A DNA stretch of 64,000 nt, taken from contig CM017570.1 in assembly GCA_007844125.1 (NCBI GenBank), positions 51,998,609-52,062,608 of the forward strand. The letters run 5' to 3'. A program made the translations under genes and the position numbers. The notes under the pieces were generated by a model. It had not been told where the DNA came from, made no database searches, and worked only from the letters and a program-made list of their open reading frames with translations. The DNA comes from Sinonovacula constricta (Eukaryota > Mollusca > Bivalvia > Cardiida > Solecurtidae). Numbering within the stretch: the stretch's first letter is position 1; each line of letters starts with the position of its first letter. Shown here in pieces: positions 34,983 through 40,598 of the stretch.

Positions 34983-37575
34983 AAAGATGACGATGATGAA
35001 ATCTACTTGTTTCCAGGTTTGGTGATGATACGTTTATAATTCGAGAAATGATTGGCGAAGTTACGGCGTTTGTTAATACGGAGTTTGAGCTAAAGCAGGT
35101 AAAACGTTGTTATGAACGCTTGTTTTCTGACAATGACCGTTTCAAACCATTCTTGGAATAGTTTTAAAATTAAGAAGAAAAGAAAATGGCCCTACGGAGC
35201 GTCAGTGGATCTTAACACAACTTTATCGGAATATGTGTTAATATTTAGGATTTTGTTTTGTATTAATTACAAAAGAACATAAATTTATATGTTTAAATGG
35301 GGATGTTATTTATATTTTTAAATAGGAATATAAGTTGATATATACGAATATATTTGTTCCGTTGGTCCGACATACTTGTCGATAAAACGGGTAAGTGTAT
35401 CAATATTTATATAAAATACGTCTCTGTTTACCCTACATGTAGCTGTAGTTCATATTCTTTGTAGTGCGTCATTTCTCAAGTATCTCTTGACATGTAAAAT
35501 TGTCAGAATAAATAAATCAAAATACAGACGATCATAACATACTTATGCACCCTAAAGCAGAGCCGAATTAATTATTATTATATTATTTGGTGTCATTATT
35601 TAATGATAACTCAACGCGTGTAATGTAAATAGTAATACCTATATAATGGCATGTTATCACGTGACTTGACGTATGTCAATTAAATAACACTAATCGGGTA
35701 TTCTTAAAAAAGCCAGTTATTTATCTTGTCGCAAATATTTGTTGACGTGATGTCGTTTTTCGCTAAGACGTAGCTTACCTTACCGAGAATCCAGAACCTT
35801 AAATTTCACTTCAACACTATAATTTACCCAAAAAATCGAGCACTGATATCGTTATGAAGTGTCGCAATTGTTTATTTGGCATCATTTTAACTTTACAACA
35901 TTATTAAGTATTATAACTAACTTTCAACTTTGACTACAAAAGAACTTTTTTTTCCTAGTTGGAACTTCTTTTTACGGAGCACCCACCCCGCGGAGGCGGT
36001 AAAGGGGCTGACAGCGCTATTTCTTTGATAAAGTAAGTATTGAATAATTACATGCTTTTTGTGTGTTCAATAATGAAACCATATCATATTAAAAGACTCA
36101 TTGTTTAAGAATAAGTGTAGTTCGAAACGGTGACCTCCAATATGTGAGCCGTTCACACTAACAGACATCCAGACAGATGCTATTTCTGTTGTTCTTCAAT
36201 AAATACTATTATTTTAACTTGACCTAATCGGAACACCTTAACCGCTTTCGTTGATAGAACTGCCCAAGAAGTTGAACGGAGAAGACTTTAACTGTGTTAA
36301 ATATACAAAAACTTAAGACCGGATTTGTGAAAGCAAAAAAACAACAACAACAAAAAAACCAACAAAACAACAACAAAAACACATGGGTCGTAAACTTGAA
36401 CTAAAACTTCATGTAATTACTATGGTGATACATGCCTTGTTGTCATGTTTCTTTCATTTTGCCAACTTGACCCAAAGGGTAGTGAGGTCGTTTAACGCTT
36501 ATTTATAACGTCAGAACAATGTCACTTTGTAAAGGCGATTACTAATATACACAGTAACGTATTTCGACACAACCCAACTAATAAGATTGATGTATAATAT
36601 TAGCTTATGGTTAATGTGTTGAAAGTTATTTTGAGCATCAGGTTTATATTGTTTTAAGGTGCGTATCAGATTAAGCAGAGGCTACATCTTTCTTTATATT
36701 TCAGGGCTAAAATCCGATGGATGGATATGAACTATAATTCTATCGAGAAATAGTTAGTTCAGCAAGTGATAATGTATATCTCTATATTTCAGGGCTAACA
36801 TCCGATGGATGGATATGAACTATAATTCTTTCGAGAAATAGTAAGTTCAGCAAGTGATAATGTATATCTCTATATTTCAGGGCTAACATCCGATGGATGG
36901 ATATGAACTATAATTCTATCGAGAAATGGTTAGTTCAGCAAGTGATAATGTATATCTCTATATTTCAGGACTAACATCCGATGGATGGATATGAACTTTT
37001 ATTCTATCGAGAAATAGTCAGTTCAGCAAGTGATAATGTATACCTCTATATTTCAGGGCTAACATCCGATGGATGGATATGAACTATAATTCTTTCGAGA
37101 AATAGTAAGTTCAGCAAGTGATAATGTATATCTCTATATTTCAGGGCTAACATCCGATGGATGGATATGAACTATAATTCTATCGAGAAATAGTTAGTTC
37201 AGCAAGTGATAATGTATATCTCTATATTTCAGGGCTAACATCCGATGGATGGATATGAACTATAATTCTATCGAGAAATGGTTAGTTCAGCAAGTGATAA
37301 TGTATATCTCTATATTTCAGGGCTAACATCCGATGGATGGATATGAACTATAATTCTATCGAGAAATGGTTAGTTCAGCAAGTGATAATGTATATCTCTA
37401 TATTTCAGGGCTAACATCCGATGGATGGATATGAACTATAATTCTATCGAGAAATGGTTAGTTCAGCAAGTGATAATGTATATCTCTATATTTCAGGGCT
37501 AACATCCGATGGATGGATATGAACTATAATTCTATCGAGAAATGGTTAGTTCAGCAAGTGGGGAACACGTTCTAG
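3905..37575 (+). CDS. M1-family zinc aminopeptidase (aminopeptidase N-like), 5'-truncated by the window, 19 exons visible
   Basis: This gene encodes a metallo-aminopeptidase that removes N-terminal residues from peptides; family members are usually type II membrane ectoenzymes. Joining 19 exons gives 706 residues with every phase consistent. Seen in the product (numbered from the first full codon in the window): GGAMENW (about 105-111, substrate amino-terminus binding), HEIAH (142-146) and NEGFA with Glu165. This gives exactly HEXXH-X18-E, the gluzincin zinc site. ISYTKG carries the catalytic-type Tyr228, and GWLLGN at about 361 opens the helical C-terminal (ERAP1_C-like) domain. M1 ectopeptidases are about 900-1000 residues, so the membrane anchor and the N-terminal beta domain should lie left of position 1. 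The residue after HEXXH is Thr, where Gln is usual. Exon 3 ends in a 41-bp minisatellite and the last exon is tandemly multiplied. The exact orthologue (ANPEP, ENPEP, TRHDE or a lineage-specific paralogue) cannot be decided here. Confidence 0.93.
4072..4906. other. Intron 1: degenerate short repeats only
   Basis: About 4125-4330 holds three or four decayed copies of a roughly 58-base unit (core gctcgggtgatttcg with tatccatgataacca). A ctttctttctttc run sits near 4520. Nothing else was recognised. Confidence 0.5.
4907..5027 (+). CDS. Aminopeptidase exon 2 (LRLWSQPE segment)
   Basis: The acceptor is tttcag and the exon opens in phase 0 with LRLWSQPE, equivalent to the VRIWARPE-type block of M1 enzymes. 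It ends with one base of a split Asp codon before a GT. The upstream ATG at 4874 is intronic and is not a start. Confidence 0.88.
5120..5360 (+). mobile_element. tRNA-derived SINE, family 1, copy a
   Basis: The head resembles a tRNA, with A-box-like ctggccgagtggtagtg and B-box ggttcaagtcc. The body has acttaatgtgtgatggtcttccagc and the tail has gtcgctgcgatgtat, all recurring in other copies in this window. It lies in intron 2 (5028-6372). The rest of that intron is AT-rich with no recognised feature. Confidence 0.72.
6373..6527 (+). CDS. Aminopeptidase exon 3: GAMEN and HEIAH zinc-binding motif
   Basis: The acceptor is tgtttcag. The exon encodes [13 protein letters not shown] and ends VAHEIAHT. 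Zinc ligands are the two His codons at 6510-6512 and 6522-6524, and the catalytic Glu codon is 6513-6515. The exon ends in phase 0 at acg, directly before the donor gtgagt at 6528. The last 10 or so coding bases, including the second zinc-ligand His codon, form the start of the 41-bp minisatellite unit. Reading past the donor meets TAG within 11 codons. Confidence 0.93.
6518..13390 (+). repeat. 41-bp minisatellite (about 165 units) built on the exon 3 / intron 3 boundary
   Basis: The unit is agcacatacg, then gtgagtggga, then a tggtatggtccgtgtattact-like remainder, 41 bases in all. The first unit begins inside exon 3 (codons for Ala-His-Thr) and contains its functional donor gtgagt at 6528. 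Most later units keep acg-gtgagt, so the array carries well over 100 copies of a 5' splice site. Each unit also ends tattactag, giving an in-frame TAG. Block duplications are visible: about 8408-9801 recurs at about 9802-11070 with a three-unit deletion, and an 8-unit (328-base) block repeats between about 11400 and 12400. Confidence 0.95.
13391..13880. repeat. 84-bp tandem repeat made of two related ~42-bp halves
   Basis: About four clean copies (core ccttcgcaggtatccatctt and agttaaccatttagtaatga) follow decayed ones. Open frames on both strands here are by-products of the period (84 is divisible by three). Each copy contains cgcaggta, a joined acceptor-donor-like word. Confidence 0.85.
13881..15193. 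other. Intron 3, distal part: GAT run, reverse SINE-like fragment, otherwise unassigned
   Basis: A (GAT)n run lies at about 13939-13988. Around 14510-14610 a reverse-strand tRNA-like B box (ggttcaagtccc on the minus strand) suggests an old SINE. The remainder to exon 4 shows no feature I can name. Confidence 0.5.
15194..15307 (+). CDS. Aminopeptidase exon 4: WFGN and third zinc ligand
   Basis: The acceptor is gttgtag. The exon reads [21 protein letters not shown], and Glu of NEGFA is the third zinc ligand, 18 residues after the second His. It is phase 0 at both ends, 38 codons, before donor gtacgt. It lies about 8.7 kb from exon 3, and most of that intron is the 41-bp array. Confidence 0.94.
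15600..15770. repeat. C-rich low-complexity tract (cacaccc repeats)
   Basis: Irregular repeats of accctcacaccc and gcccaccgtcacaccc occupy intron 4 shortly before exon 5. The Pro/His-rich frame across it is compositional. Confidence 0.8.
15826..15960 (+). CDS. Aminopeptidase exon 5: SHPV and catalytic Tyr
   Basis: This exon has 45 codons in phase 0, starting LDIVVVED after an acceptor tttaag and ending FDQISYTK before gtaacc. TSHPV and FDQISY are M1 hallmarks, and the Tyr stabilises the transition state in characterised relatives. The acceptor is weak (ttgtttaag), so the exact 5' edge is slightly less sure than the others. Confidence 0.9.
16150..16390. repeat. 53-bp tandem repeat, five copies, intron 5
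   Basis: The word tgtatac recurs at about 16161, 16214, 16267, 16320 and 16373, exactly 53 bases apart, with ggctgtcacagtagggaagg following. A decayed extra copy lies near 16620, beyond the SINE. Confidence 0.88.
16395..16605 (+). mobile_element. tRNA-derived SINE, family 1, copy b
   Basis: The head has the B box ggattcgagtcccg. The body has acttaatgtgggaaggtcttccagc and gggtcttcctccacc, shared with the copies near 5.2 and 61.6 kb. It sits inside the 53-bp repeat of intron 5. From 16610 to exon 6 the intron is AT-rich and otherwise empty. Confidence 0.75.
17215..17280 (+). CDS. Aminopeptidase exon 6 ([13 protein letters not shown])
   Basis: This exon has 22 codons in phase 0, between an acceptor ttccag and a donor gtgatt. 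[18 protein letters not shown] matches the M1 block directly after the catalytic Tyr (KGxxVLRML). Confidence 0.93.
17281..18848. other. Introns 6 and 7 (excluding exon 7): no recognised feature
   Basis: This is AT-rich sequence without an array, SINE or convincing coding frame that I could recognise. Confidence 0.5.
18126..18191 (+). CDS. Aminopeptidase exon 7 ([10 protein letters not shown])
   Basis: This exon has 22 codons in phase 0, between acceptor tttgtag and donor gtaaga. It reads [17 protein letters not shown], corresponding to the YLxxxxYxNAxxxDLW block that ends the thermolysin-like domain. Confidence 0.93.
18849..19015 (+). CDS. Aminopeptidase exon 8 (WTRQMGYPV, domain III)
   Basis: Acceptor ttatctag and donor gtaggt bound 167 bases. 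The reading contains [16 protein letters not shown], the conserved M1 entry to the small beta-sandwich domain III, followed by FLNQTRFL. The exon ends with two bases of a Gly codon, completed by exon 9. A G-rich minisatellite begins shortly downstream. Confidence 0.93.
19040..20700. repeat. G-rich, C-poor minisatellite in intron 8
   Basis: The basic word is gtgaaaggttggagtg, of about 15-16 bases. Between about 19500 and 20460 it is organised in higher-order blocks of roughly 55 bases (agagggtgtagtgggtgaaag, then gttatagtgg, then the basic word). The + strand has almost no C and several G runs (up to ten G near 19130 and 19290). The 3' flank decays into ggggtttgtgaag-type repeats. Confidence 0.92.
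21060..21200 (+). mobile_element. Possible 5S-rRNA-like SINE fragment
   Basis: The words gcggttaagcaa, tggatggatgacc and gagcaccggcctgcagtac are in the order of the 3' half of 5S rRNA (gttaagc, ggatgggtgacc, ccgggtgctgtag). A short A/T-rich tail with aataaataaaa follows. The similarity is partial and judged by eye. Confidence 0.3.
21464..21543 (+). CDS. Aminopeptidase exon 9 ([10 protein letters not shown])
   Basis: The acceptor is taccccag and the donor is gtgtgt. The exon completes [12 protein letters not shown], the M1 block xWxVPxxY, then an acidic stretch and LEWLNMSN. It ends with the first base of an Ala codon. Confidence 0.9.
21608..21640. repeat. (GTCT/GTCC)n tetranucleotide run
   Basis: ctgtctgtctgtccgtccgtccgtccagcc lies in intron 9; simple repeat. 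Confidence 0.8.
21712..21860. repeat. GAT/GGT/AAT trinucleotide microsatellite, intron 9
   Basis: GAT, GGT and AAT runs are nearly continuous and end about 25 bases before the exon 10 acceptor. Poly-His, poly-Ser and poly-Ile frames here are artefacts. Confidence 0.93.
21886..22010 (+). CDS. Aminopeptidase exon 10 ([18 protein letters not shown])
   Basis: Acceptor aatttag and donor gtgagt. [18 protein letters not shown] is the signature junction between domains III and IV (W-N-x-x-GYYRVNYD in relatives). A GAT/GGT/AAT microsatellite ends about 25 bases before the acceptor. Confidence 0.94.
22011..23100. other. Intron 10: AT-rich, no recognised feature
   Basis: Nothing convincing was seen apart from a possible decayed tRNA-like segment near 22705-22770 (ctcgtgccggagatctatgttcgattctc), too weak to call. 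Confidence 0.4.
23101..23156 (+). CDS. Aminopeptidase exon 11 ([14 protein letters not shown])
   Basis: The acceptor is gttgcag and the donor is gtgggt. The exon reads [13 protein letters not shown], the conserved NRAxLIDDxFxLA block, and ends with two bases of an Arg codon. It is a 56-base exon in phase with both neighbours. Confidence 0.93.
23285..23415 (-). mobile_element. tRNA-derived SINE fragment, family 1, minus strand
   Basis: On the minus strand a B box ggttcgagtcccggttgggg is followed by gagaactttcatgtgg, the order seen in the reverse copy near 25.9 kb. It is truncated. Confidence 0.5.
23467..23632. repeat. GAT-rich trinucleotide microsatellite, intron 11
   Basis: (GAT)n is interrupted by GGC and GGT units. 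It generates poly-Met, poly-His and poly-Ser frames of no significance. A further short GAT-rich patch lies at 23690-23770. Confidence 0.93.
23947..24094 (+). CDS. Aminopeptidase exon 12 (helical C-terminal domain)
   Basis: The acceptor is cattatag and the donor is gtatgt. The exon encodes a segment with [19 protein letters not shown] (M1: LxxTxYLxxExxYxPWxxA) and ends SAYVLLE. The next intron is the longest after intron 3, at about 8.25 kb. Confidence 0.93.
24095..25540. other. Intron 12, proximal: decayed ~300-bp repeats with cacgtgacct
   Basis: The word aagcacgtgacct or a close variant recurs near 24616, 24848, 24905 and 25158. It is preceded at two sites by related text (tctcgttcaaatctcgtttaacaagcc near 24773 and ctcgttcgtcaagcccttttgc near 25108). 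This indicates old tandem duplication of roughly 300 bases. No coding signal was seen. Confidence 0.45.
25545..25710 (+). mobile_element. tRNA-derived SINE fragment, family 1, plus strand
   Basis: It has gtgggttcgtttcccggtcg as a B-box region, then gggaagtgtcttcaacctgcc and ggtggttctactcagacat, which match the body of the other copies. It lies directly upstream of a reverse copy. Confidence 0.55.
25755..25970 (-). mobile_element. tRNA-derived SINE, family 1, minus strand
   Basis: The minus-strand order is gtgcccgtgaccgag, gccgactgg, cgcgtccaggtcgagg, agattttccagctgacc, gcgggtggttctacccagg, gggtcttcctctacc. This parallels the copy near 61.6 kb element by element. Together with 25545-25710 it forms a head-to-head-like pair. 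Confidence 0.65.
26020..26145. repeat. Alternating CA/CG-rich (cacgcacg) tract
   Basis: Irregular gcacgcacgc, gacacgcacg and cacacacaa runs make an alternating purine-pyrimidine stretch. It is compositional only. Confidence 0.65.
27649..27894 (+). other. Unrecognised coding-like reading frame in intron 12
   Basis: This is open for 81 codons from just after a TAA to TGA at 27892. The text includes [20 protein letters not shown], then [15 protein letters not shown] and [12 protein letters not shown]. Residue mix and base composition look more protein-like than the AT-rich surroundings, but there is no upstream ATG, no clear splice acceptor and no domain I can name. It may be a transposon or retrocopy fragment. 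Confidence 0.3.
28735..28875 (-). mobile_element. Decayed SINE fragment, minus strand
   Basis: Words such as ggcgacgtccagcttaataa and catctggaagacc correspond to the 3' half of the family 1 body in reverse. It lacks the tRNA-like head. Confidence 0.35.
29605..29885. repeat. 53-bp tandem repeat, five copies, intron 12
   Basis: tcgatgtg-type words recur at about 29661, 29714, 29766, 29819 and 29872 with gtgctttatattta between them. The unit is unrelated in sequence to the 53-bp repeat of intron 5. Confidence 0.88.
30447..30588. repeat. (GA)n dinucleotide microsatellite
   Basis: GA repeats with scattered GT and A interruptions run for about 140 bases in intron 12. The Leu/Ser-repeat frame on the minus strand is an artefact. 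Confidence 0.95.
31325..31870. repeat. 46-bp tandem repeat, about 11-12 copies, intron 12
   Basis: Units read ttatgtaaccccggtataca, then ggatatcccattttcatgtg. First starts are near 31331 and 31377. The copies decay towards the 3' end. Nothing convincing lies between 31870 and exon 13. Confidence 0.9.
32348..32421 (+). CDS. Aminopeptidase exon 13 ([11 protein letters not shown])
   Basis: The acceptor is actttcag and the donor is gtgagt. The exon begins [15 protein letters not shown], following on from exon 12 as in relatives (Y-L-x-x-L-x-x-P-x-Y). It ends with two bases of a Met codon. Confidence 0.9.
32422..33616. other. Introns 13 and 14 (excluding exon 14): no recognised feature
   Basis: AT-rich sequence; no array, SINE or further exon was recognised. 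Confidence 0.5.
33099..33203 (+). CDS. Aminopeptidase exon 14
   Basis: The acceptor is catcattag and the donor is gtaccg. The exon reads [18 protein letters not shown], equivalent to the M1 block on R-x-x-V-L-x-x-ACxxGxxxC. It contains a Cys before DVGV. It ends with two bases of Arg. Confidence 0.88.
33617..33784 (+). CDS. Aminopeptidase exon 15 ([12 protein letters not shown]-x-x-W)
   Basis: The acceptor is cttacag and the donor is gtaatc. It encodes [21 protein letters not shown] and [18 protein letters not shown], matching the M1 blocks VYCxGIxxGxxxEWxFxW and ExxxLLxALxCxxxPWLL. This is one of the clearest exons of the domain. Confidence 0.95.
33842..33978. repeat. (AAT)n trinucleotide microsatellite, intron 15
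   Basis: A nearly pure AAT run has two GAT interruptions, followed by a decayed ATC-rich tail to about 34080. Confidence 0.95.
34134..34274 (+). CDS. Aminopeptidase exon 16
   Basis: The acceptor is ttatgtag and the donor is gtaaga. It reads [20 protein letters not shown] and then a helix with [12 protein letters not shown]. Relatives carry IRxQDxxxVxxxVAxNxxGxxLAWxFLxxNW at this place. It ends with two bases of Lys. Confidence 0.94.
34820..34998. repeat. GAT-rich trinucleotide microsatellite, intron 16
   Basis: An imperfect (GAT)n ends about 20 bases before the exon 17 acceptor. Poly-Met frames are artefacts. Confidence 0.93.
35017..35098 (+). CDS. Aminopeptidase exon 17
   Basis: The acceptor is gtttccag and the donor is gtaaaa. 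It encodes [20 protein letters not shown] and FELKQ, equivalent to the family's FxxLxxLIxxVTxxFxTxxxLxQ. A GAT microsatellite stops about 20 bases before the acceptor. Confidence 0.9.
35099..36704. other. Introns 17 and 18 (excluding exon 18): no recognised feature
   Basis: AT-rich. A (CAA)n-like low-complexity patch lies at about 36337-36380. No other signal was seen. Confidence 0.5.
35959..36032 (+). CDS. Aminopeptidase exon 18
   Basis: The acceptor is tttcctag and the donor is gtaagt. It encodes [10 protein letters not shown], then a Gly/Lys stretch and AISLIK, ending with two bases of Lys. The family's last loop (xxxGxARxxxxQxxExxxxNIxW) aligns here, although the sequence is diverged. 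Confidence 0.83.
36705..36754 (+). CDS. Terminal aminopeptidase exon, first tandem copy (short C terminus)
   Basis: This is the first copy met by the splicing machinery. Its acceptor ctttatatttcag has the best pyrimidine tract of the ten. It reads [15 protein letters not shown] and then TAG at 36751-36753 where copy 10 has TGG, so a transcript using it would lack the final ten residues of the copy-10 version. Which copy is used cannot be read from the sequence. Confidence 0.55.
37497..37575 (+). CDS. Terminal aminopeptidase exon, tenth tandem copy (full C terminus)
   Basis: The copy reads [16 protein letters not shown], then LVQQVGNTF and TAG at 37573-37575. NI-x-W and a terminal W are typical of the last helix of M1 enzymes, so this copy probably reflects the ancestral end. 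Unique sequence follows at once. It has the same tatatttcag acceptor as the other copies. Confidence 0.65.
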
Positions 37576-37868
37576 AGACCGGCTGTTAGGACTGCCAGAC
37601 TGCTTGCAACACCCGTGACGGATTAGTTCTGTGCAGAATGGTGTTATTATGTTTTTTAACATAATTGTGTTACATTTTATTTATAACACTGTACCTTTAT
37701 CTTTTTTATTTGATAACATGCAAGAATAGATTAATAGTTTAAGAGGTAAATAGTGCATATTGTGAACAAAGAAATCCCAACGGGGGCCGATTGATCTGGA
37801 TCTACACTATTTGTACTTACCTGATCAGTTCTAGCTTATCTGGCAAGGAGGGCATACACTGTTCGTTG

Positions 37869-37874
37869 AATAAA
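37869..37874 (+). promoter_or_regulatory. Candidate polyadenylation signal AATAAA for the aminopeptidase gene
   Basis: A canonical AATAAA lies about 294 bases after the copy-10 stop. Other AATAAA-like words occur farther down in this AT-rich flank, so the assignment is only plausible. Confidence 0.4.
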
Positions 37875-39199
37875 TATTGAATGCAGGCCCTTTCTTTCGG
37901 TTTTGGCCAAGTGTCTGACAACATTTTACCTTCGACATTGTAGGATCAACCGTCTAAATGTATTTTCATTTTTATTCACTGCATTAGCGGTGAATACAGT
38001 GTAACTGCTTCACAGTATTGCAGCCGACCTAACAACGTAATTCCTAGCGCGACAAAAAGAAGTTCTGCGTATTTTCATAGTAAGTTGTGAAACGAAAACT
38101 CAGTTTAATAAATATGTGATGGATTTCTTTTAGGAAGAGTCATATTTCCATTTCAAAGTTTGAGCTTAATTTGTTTTGAAATTTAGACAATTGTCAATGC
38201 TGGACCTGGTTGACAGTGGCCATTTTTTTGTAAGCCGGATTGGAACATTTGAAGAAACTCACGTCTTCCTGTATACAACATCCACGTCCATGCGCTTAAA
38301 ACAAGGCTCAGGATAAGTTGATTTAATGATACAAGTCGCATAAAATGGTCATTATGATGGACATAATAAAGAAGTTGCGTCGTTATTTCAATTAAAATTG
38401 CAAGTTTATGGTAAACTGTTCTAAAAGTTTTATTTAAAGGGTAAAAATTAAATGTCCAAAAGTTTTTACCTAAAACAAGCACAATAAAACACTCCGCATA
38501 TGTATAATTAGAATTATATAGAGGTAACTGGAAAACTGCGACTTGTTATTTAAGTTATTAAAGCGTGTGTGTTTCATATAATTTCTTAGTTACTACCTGA
38601 AAAAAATTGCATTCAAGAAAAATAAGTACACCGAATGTTTCGTCGTTTGAAGATTTTTTTGTATCTTAATATTCATTTATTATTATTATTTTTACTATTA
38701 TTATAATTATTATTATTGTTATTGTAATTGTTGTTATTTCTAAATGTATTAATATAATAGTTTTTTTTTCAGTATTAAACATATATAGTATATACCAATT
38801 AACTTATACTTGGGCAGTAAACGAGTTTTTAGTTTGCAGGAGTGAACATTTTGAAATAATAGTCTTCCCACTCCAAACTTCCGCCTTCATACCCCTTAGT
38901 TTATTGCTCTTACAAAAAACAGACAGATAATAACATGAATGTTAAAAGCCTGTTGTTTTCCTTTCTTGTTTGCAAAATATAAGAACATTGTCCTTAGAAA
39001 CCACTCACCAATATTTAGGGACTTACATTATTTCTTGTAGGCTTCTTTTCCTCCAGTTCTTCCATTTCCGGTACGTTTTTATATATTCATGTGCTTGGGA
39101 TCTTACAGTTAAATCTTGCTTTAAATGTTGATCTTGAAAAACTGAACATAAACATTAAAACAGGCGTCTGTATGGTTATAACCGTGAATGCTTCTGTGT

Positions 39200-39403
39200 G
39201 TTTTTGTCCAAGCCAAGATAACGAGCTGTGTTTGTCCAAGCCAAGATAACGAGCTGTGTTTGTCCAAGCCAAGATAACGAGCTGTTTTTGTCCAAGCCAA
39301 GATAACGAGCTGTTTTTGTCCAAGCCAAGATAACGAGCTGTGTTTGTCCAAGCCAAGATAACGAGCTGTTTTTGTCCAAGCCAAGATAACGAGCTGTGTT
39401 TGC
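39200..39403. repeat. 28-bp tandem repeat, seven copies
   Basis: The unit is gtccaagccaagataacgag followed by ctgtgttt or ctgttttt. The copies are near-identical. The three overlapping minus-strand frames are by-products. Confidence 0.93.
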
Positions 39404-40598
39404 CATGCTAGTCATGAGGATGTGTAAACTGATTTTTAAATCTTCTTGACACTATCCATACCAGTGTCTAAATGGTGCGTGGTTAACCAATAATATTTGG
39501 AAGGTGGTACAGTTTTCCTGTATCGAATCCGTGTAACGATAGCTGATTCCTGTCTGTGGTATTTGCGCATAATTTCTGCAGAAGTTCATACTATAGCCTA
39601 AACAATGACGATTTTTAACACTTCATCAATTGTAAGACAATACAACTCGTTAAAAACACTCTTAATGTTAATTCGTTCAAAATCTATAAATAAGCACTAT
39701 TGTGGTTTCGTCTGAAAATAGACATCGACGTCAAAGCGGATTAATTGGCTGATGATATAACGTGATCCAAAAGTAGATCGTCACGTGGTATATAAATATC
39801 TGACTGTGCAACGTAGCTCAGATAGTAAGAACATGTTTACAATAAGGACTAAGGTGTTATGCTTTACTTTTCTCACTGATGTAGGACATCAGTAAACAGC
39901 ACCCCGGTATCTTTCAATATTAAAATAATTTAAGGAAAAAATTTTGGTCCAAACTGTTGTATTCCATTTTTATAAATTATTCATTGACAAAAAAGTAACT
40001 AAAACAACAATAACGTTATTTATAGTCTGACCCACTGGGGATTGAACGTTATTTTTTGGTTTGTCCTCTGTATTCCATGTTTGGAACTGTTTTTGTACTA
40101 ATTACATTGTTGTTCTTGTCGTAGATCTAATGGCTTTAAGCGTGTCGTGTTGTCAGATATGAACTTACATGGCGTATTCGCATATTTTTGATAAACAAAG
40201 GTTAGATTGTATTATGTAAACAAATCAATGTCTAATAAAGTAGAGTAGTAGGATAGATGTTTATAGAGTAATCCATAGTTATTGTGTTATTGTGTTGGTT
40301 TTATGTATAGCATTTACACGGTGTTTCTTGTTGTGTTATATATTTATACTGGGCTTATATATACGTTTATCATGTTTGATATTATGGATGGTGTGTTATT
40401 TAGTTATCAGATGTATCGACATTTCAATACTTCATTAACATTAGTCACAGTGAATAAATATAGTCGAAACGCTTCCGGTTATTTCGTCACCTTGTCTACG
40501 TACGTCACACTTTGACACATTTGGAACTATACGTCTTTATCTATAACTTCGTTTTCTGTCAGATATTTCTTTGTTTTGCTTTTGAAAATGCACTTTCT

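Larger units (their letters stand above)
36690..37575 (+). repeat. Ten tandem 88-bp copies of the terminal exon with its 3' splice site
   Basis: Exon copies begin at 36705, 36793, 36881, 36969, 37057, 37145, 37233, 37321, 37409 and 37497, exactly 88 bases apart. Each has tatatttcag followed by the terminal-exon sequence. Copies 1, 2, 4, 5 and 6 end at an early TAG. Copies 3, 7, 8 and 9 have TGG and read 15 further residues into the next copy before TAA. Copy 10 ends LVQQVGNTF. Copies 2 and 5 also create a gtaagt right at the stop. As 88 is not divisible by three, the copies do not fuse into one frame. Confidence 0.95.

Noticed and set aside
38183..38482. 99-codon minus-strand frame in the 3' flank of the aminopeptidase gene
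   Set aside because: No ATG near its start, an AT-rich first half and no recognisable domain; the second half looks somewhat coding-like but is too little to call.
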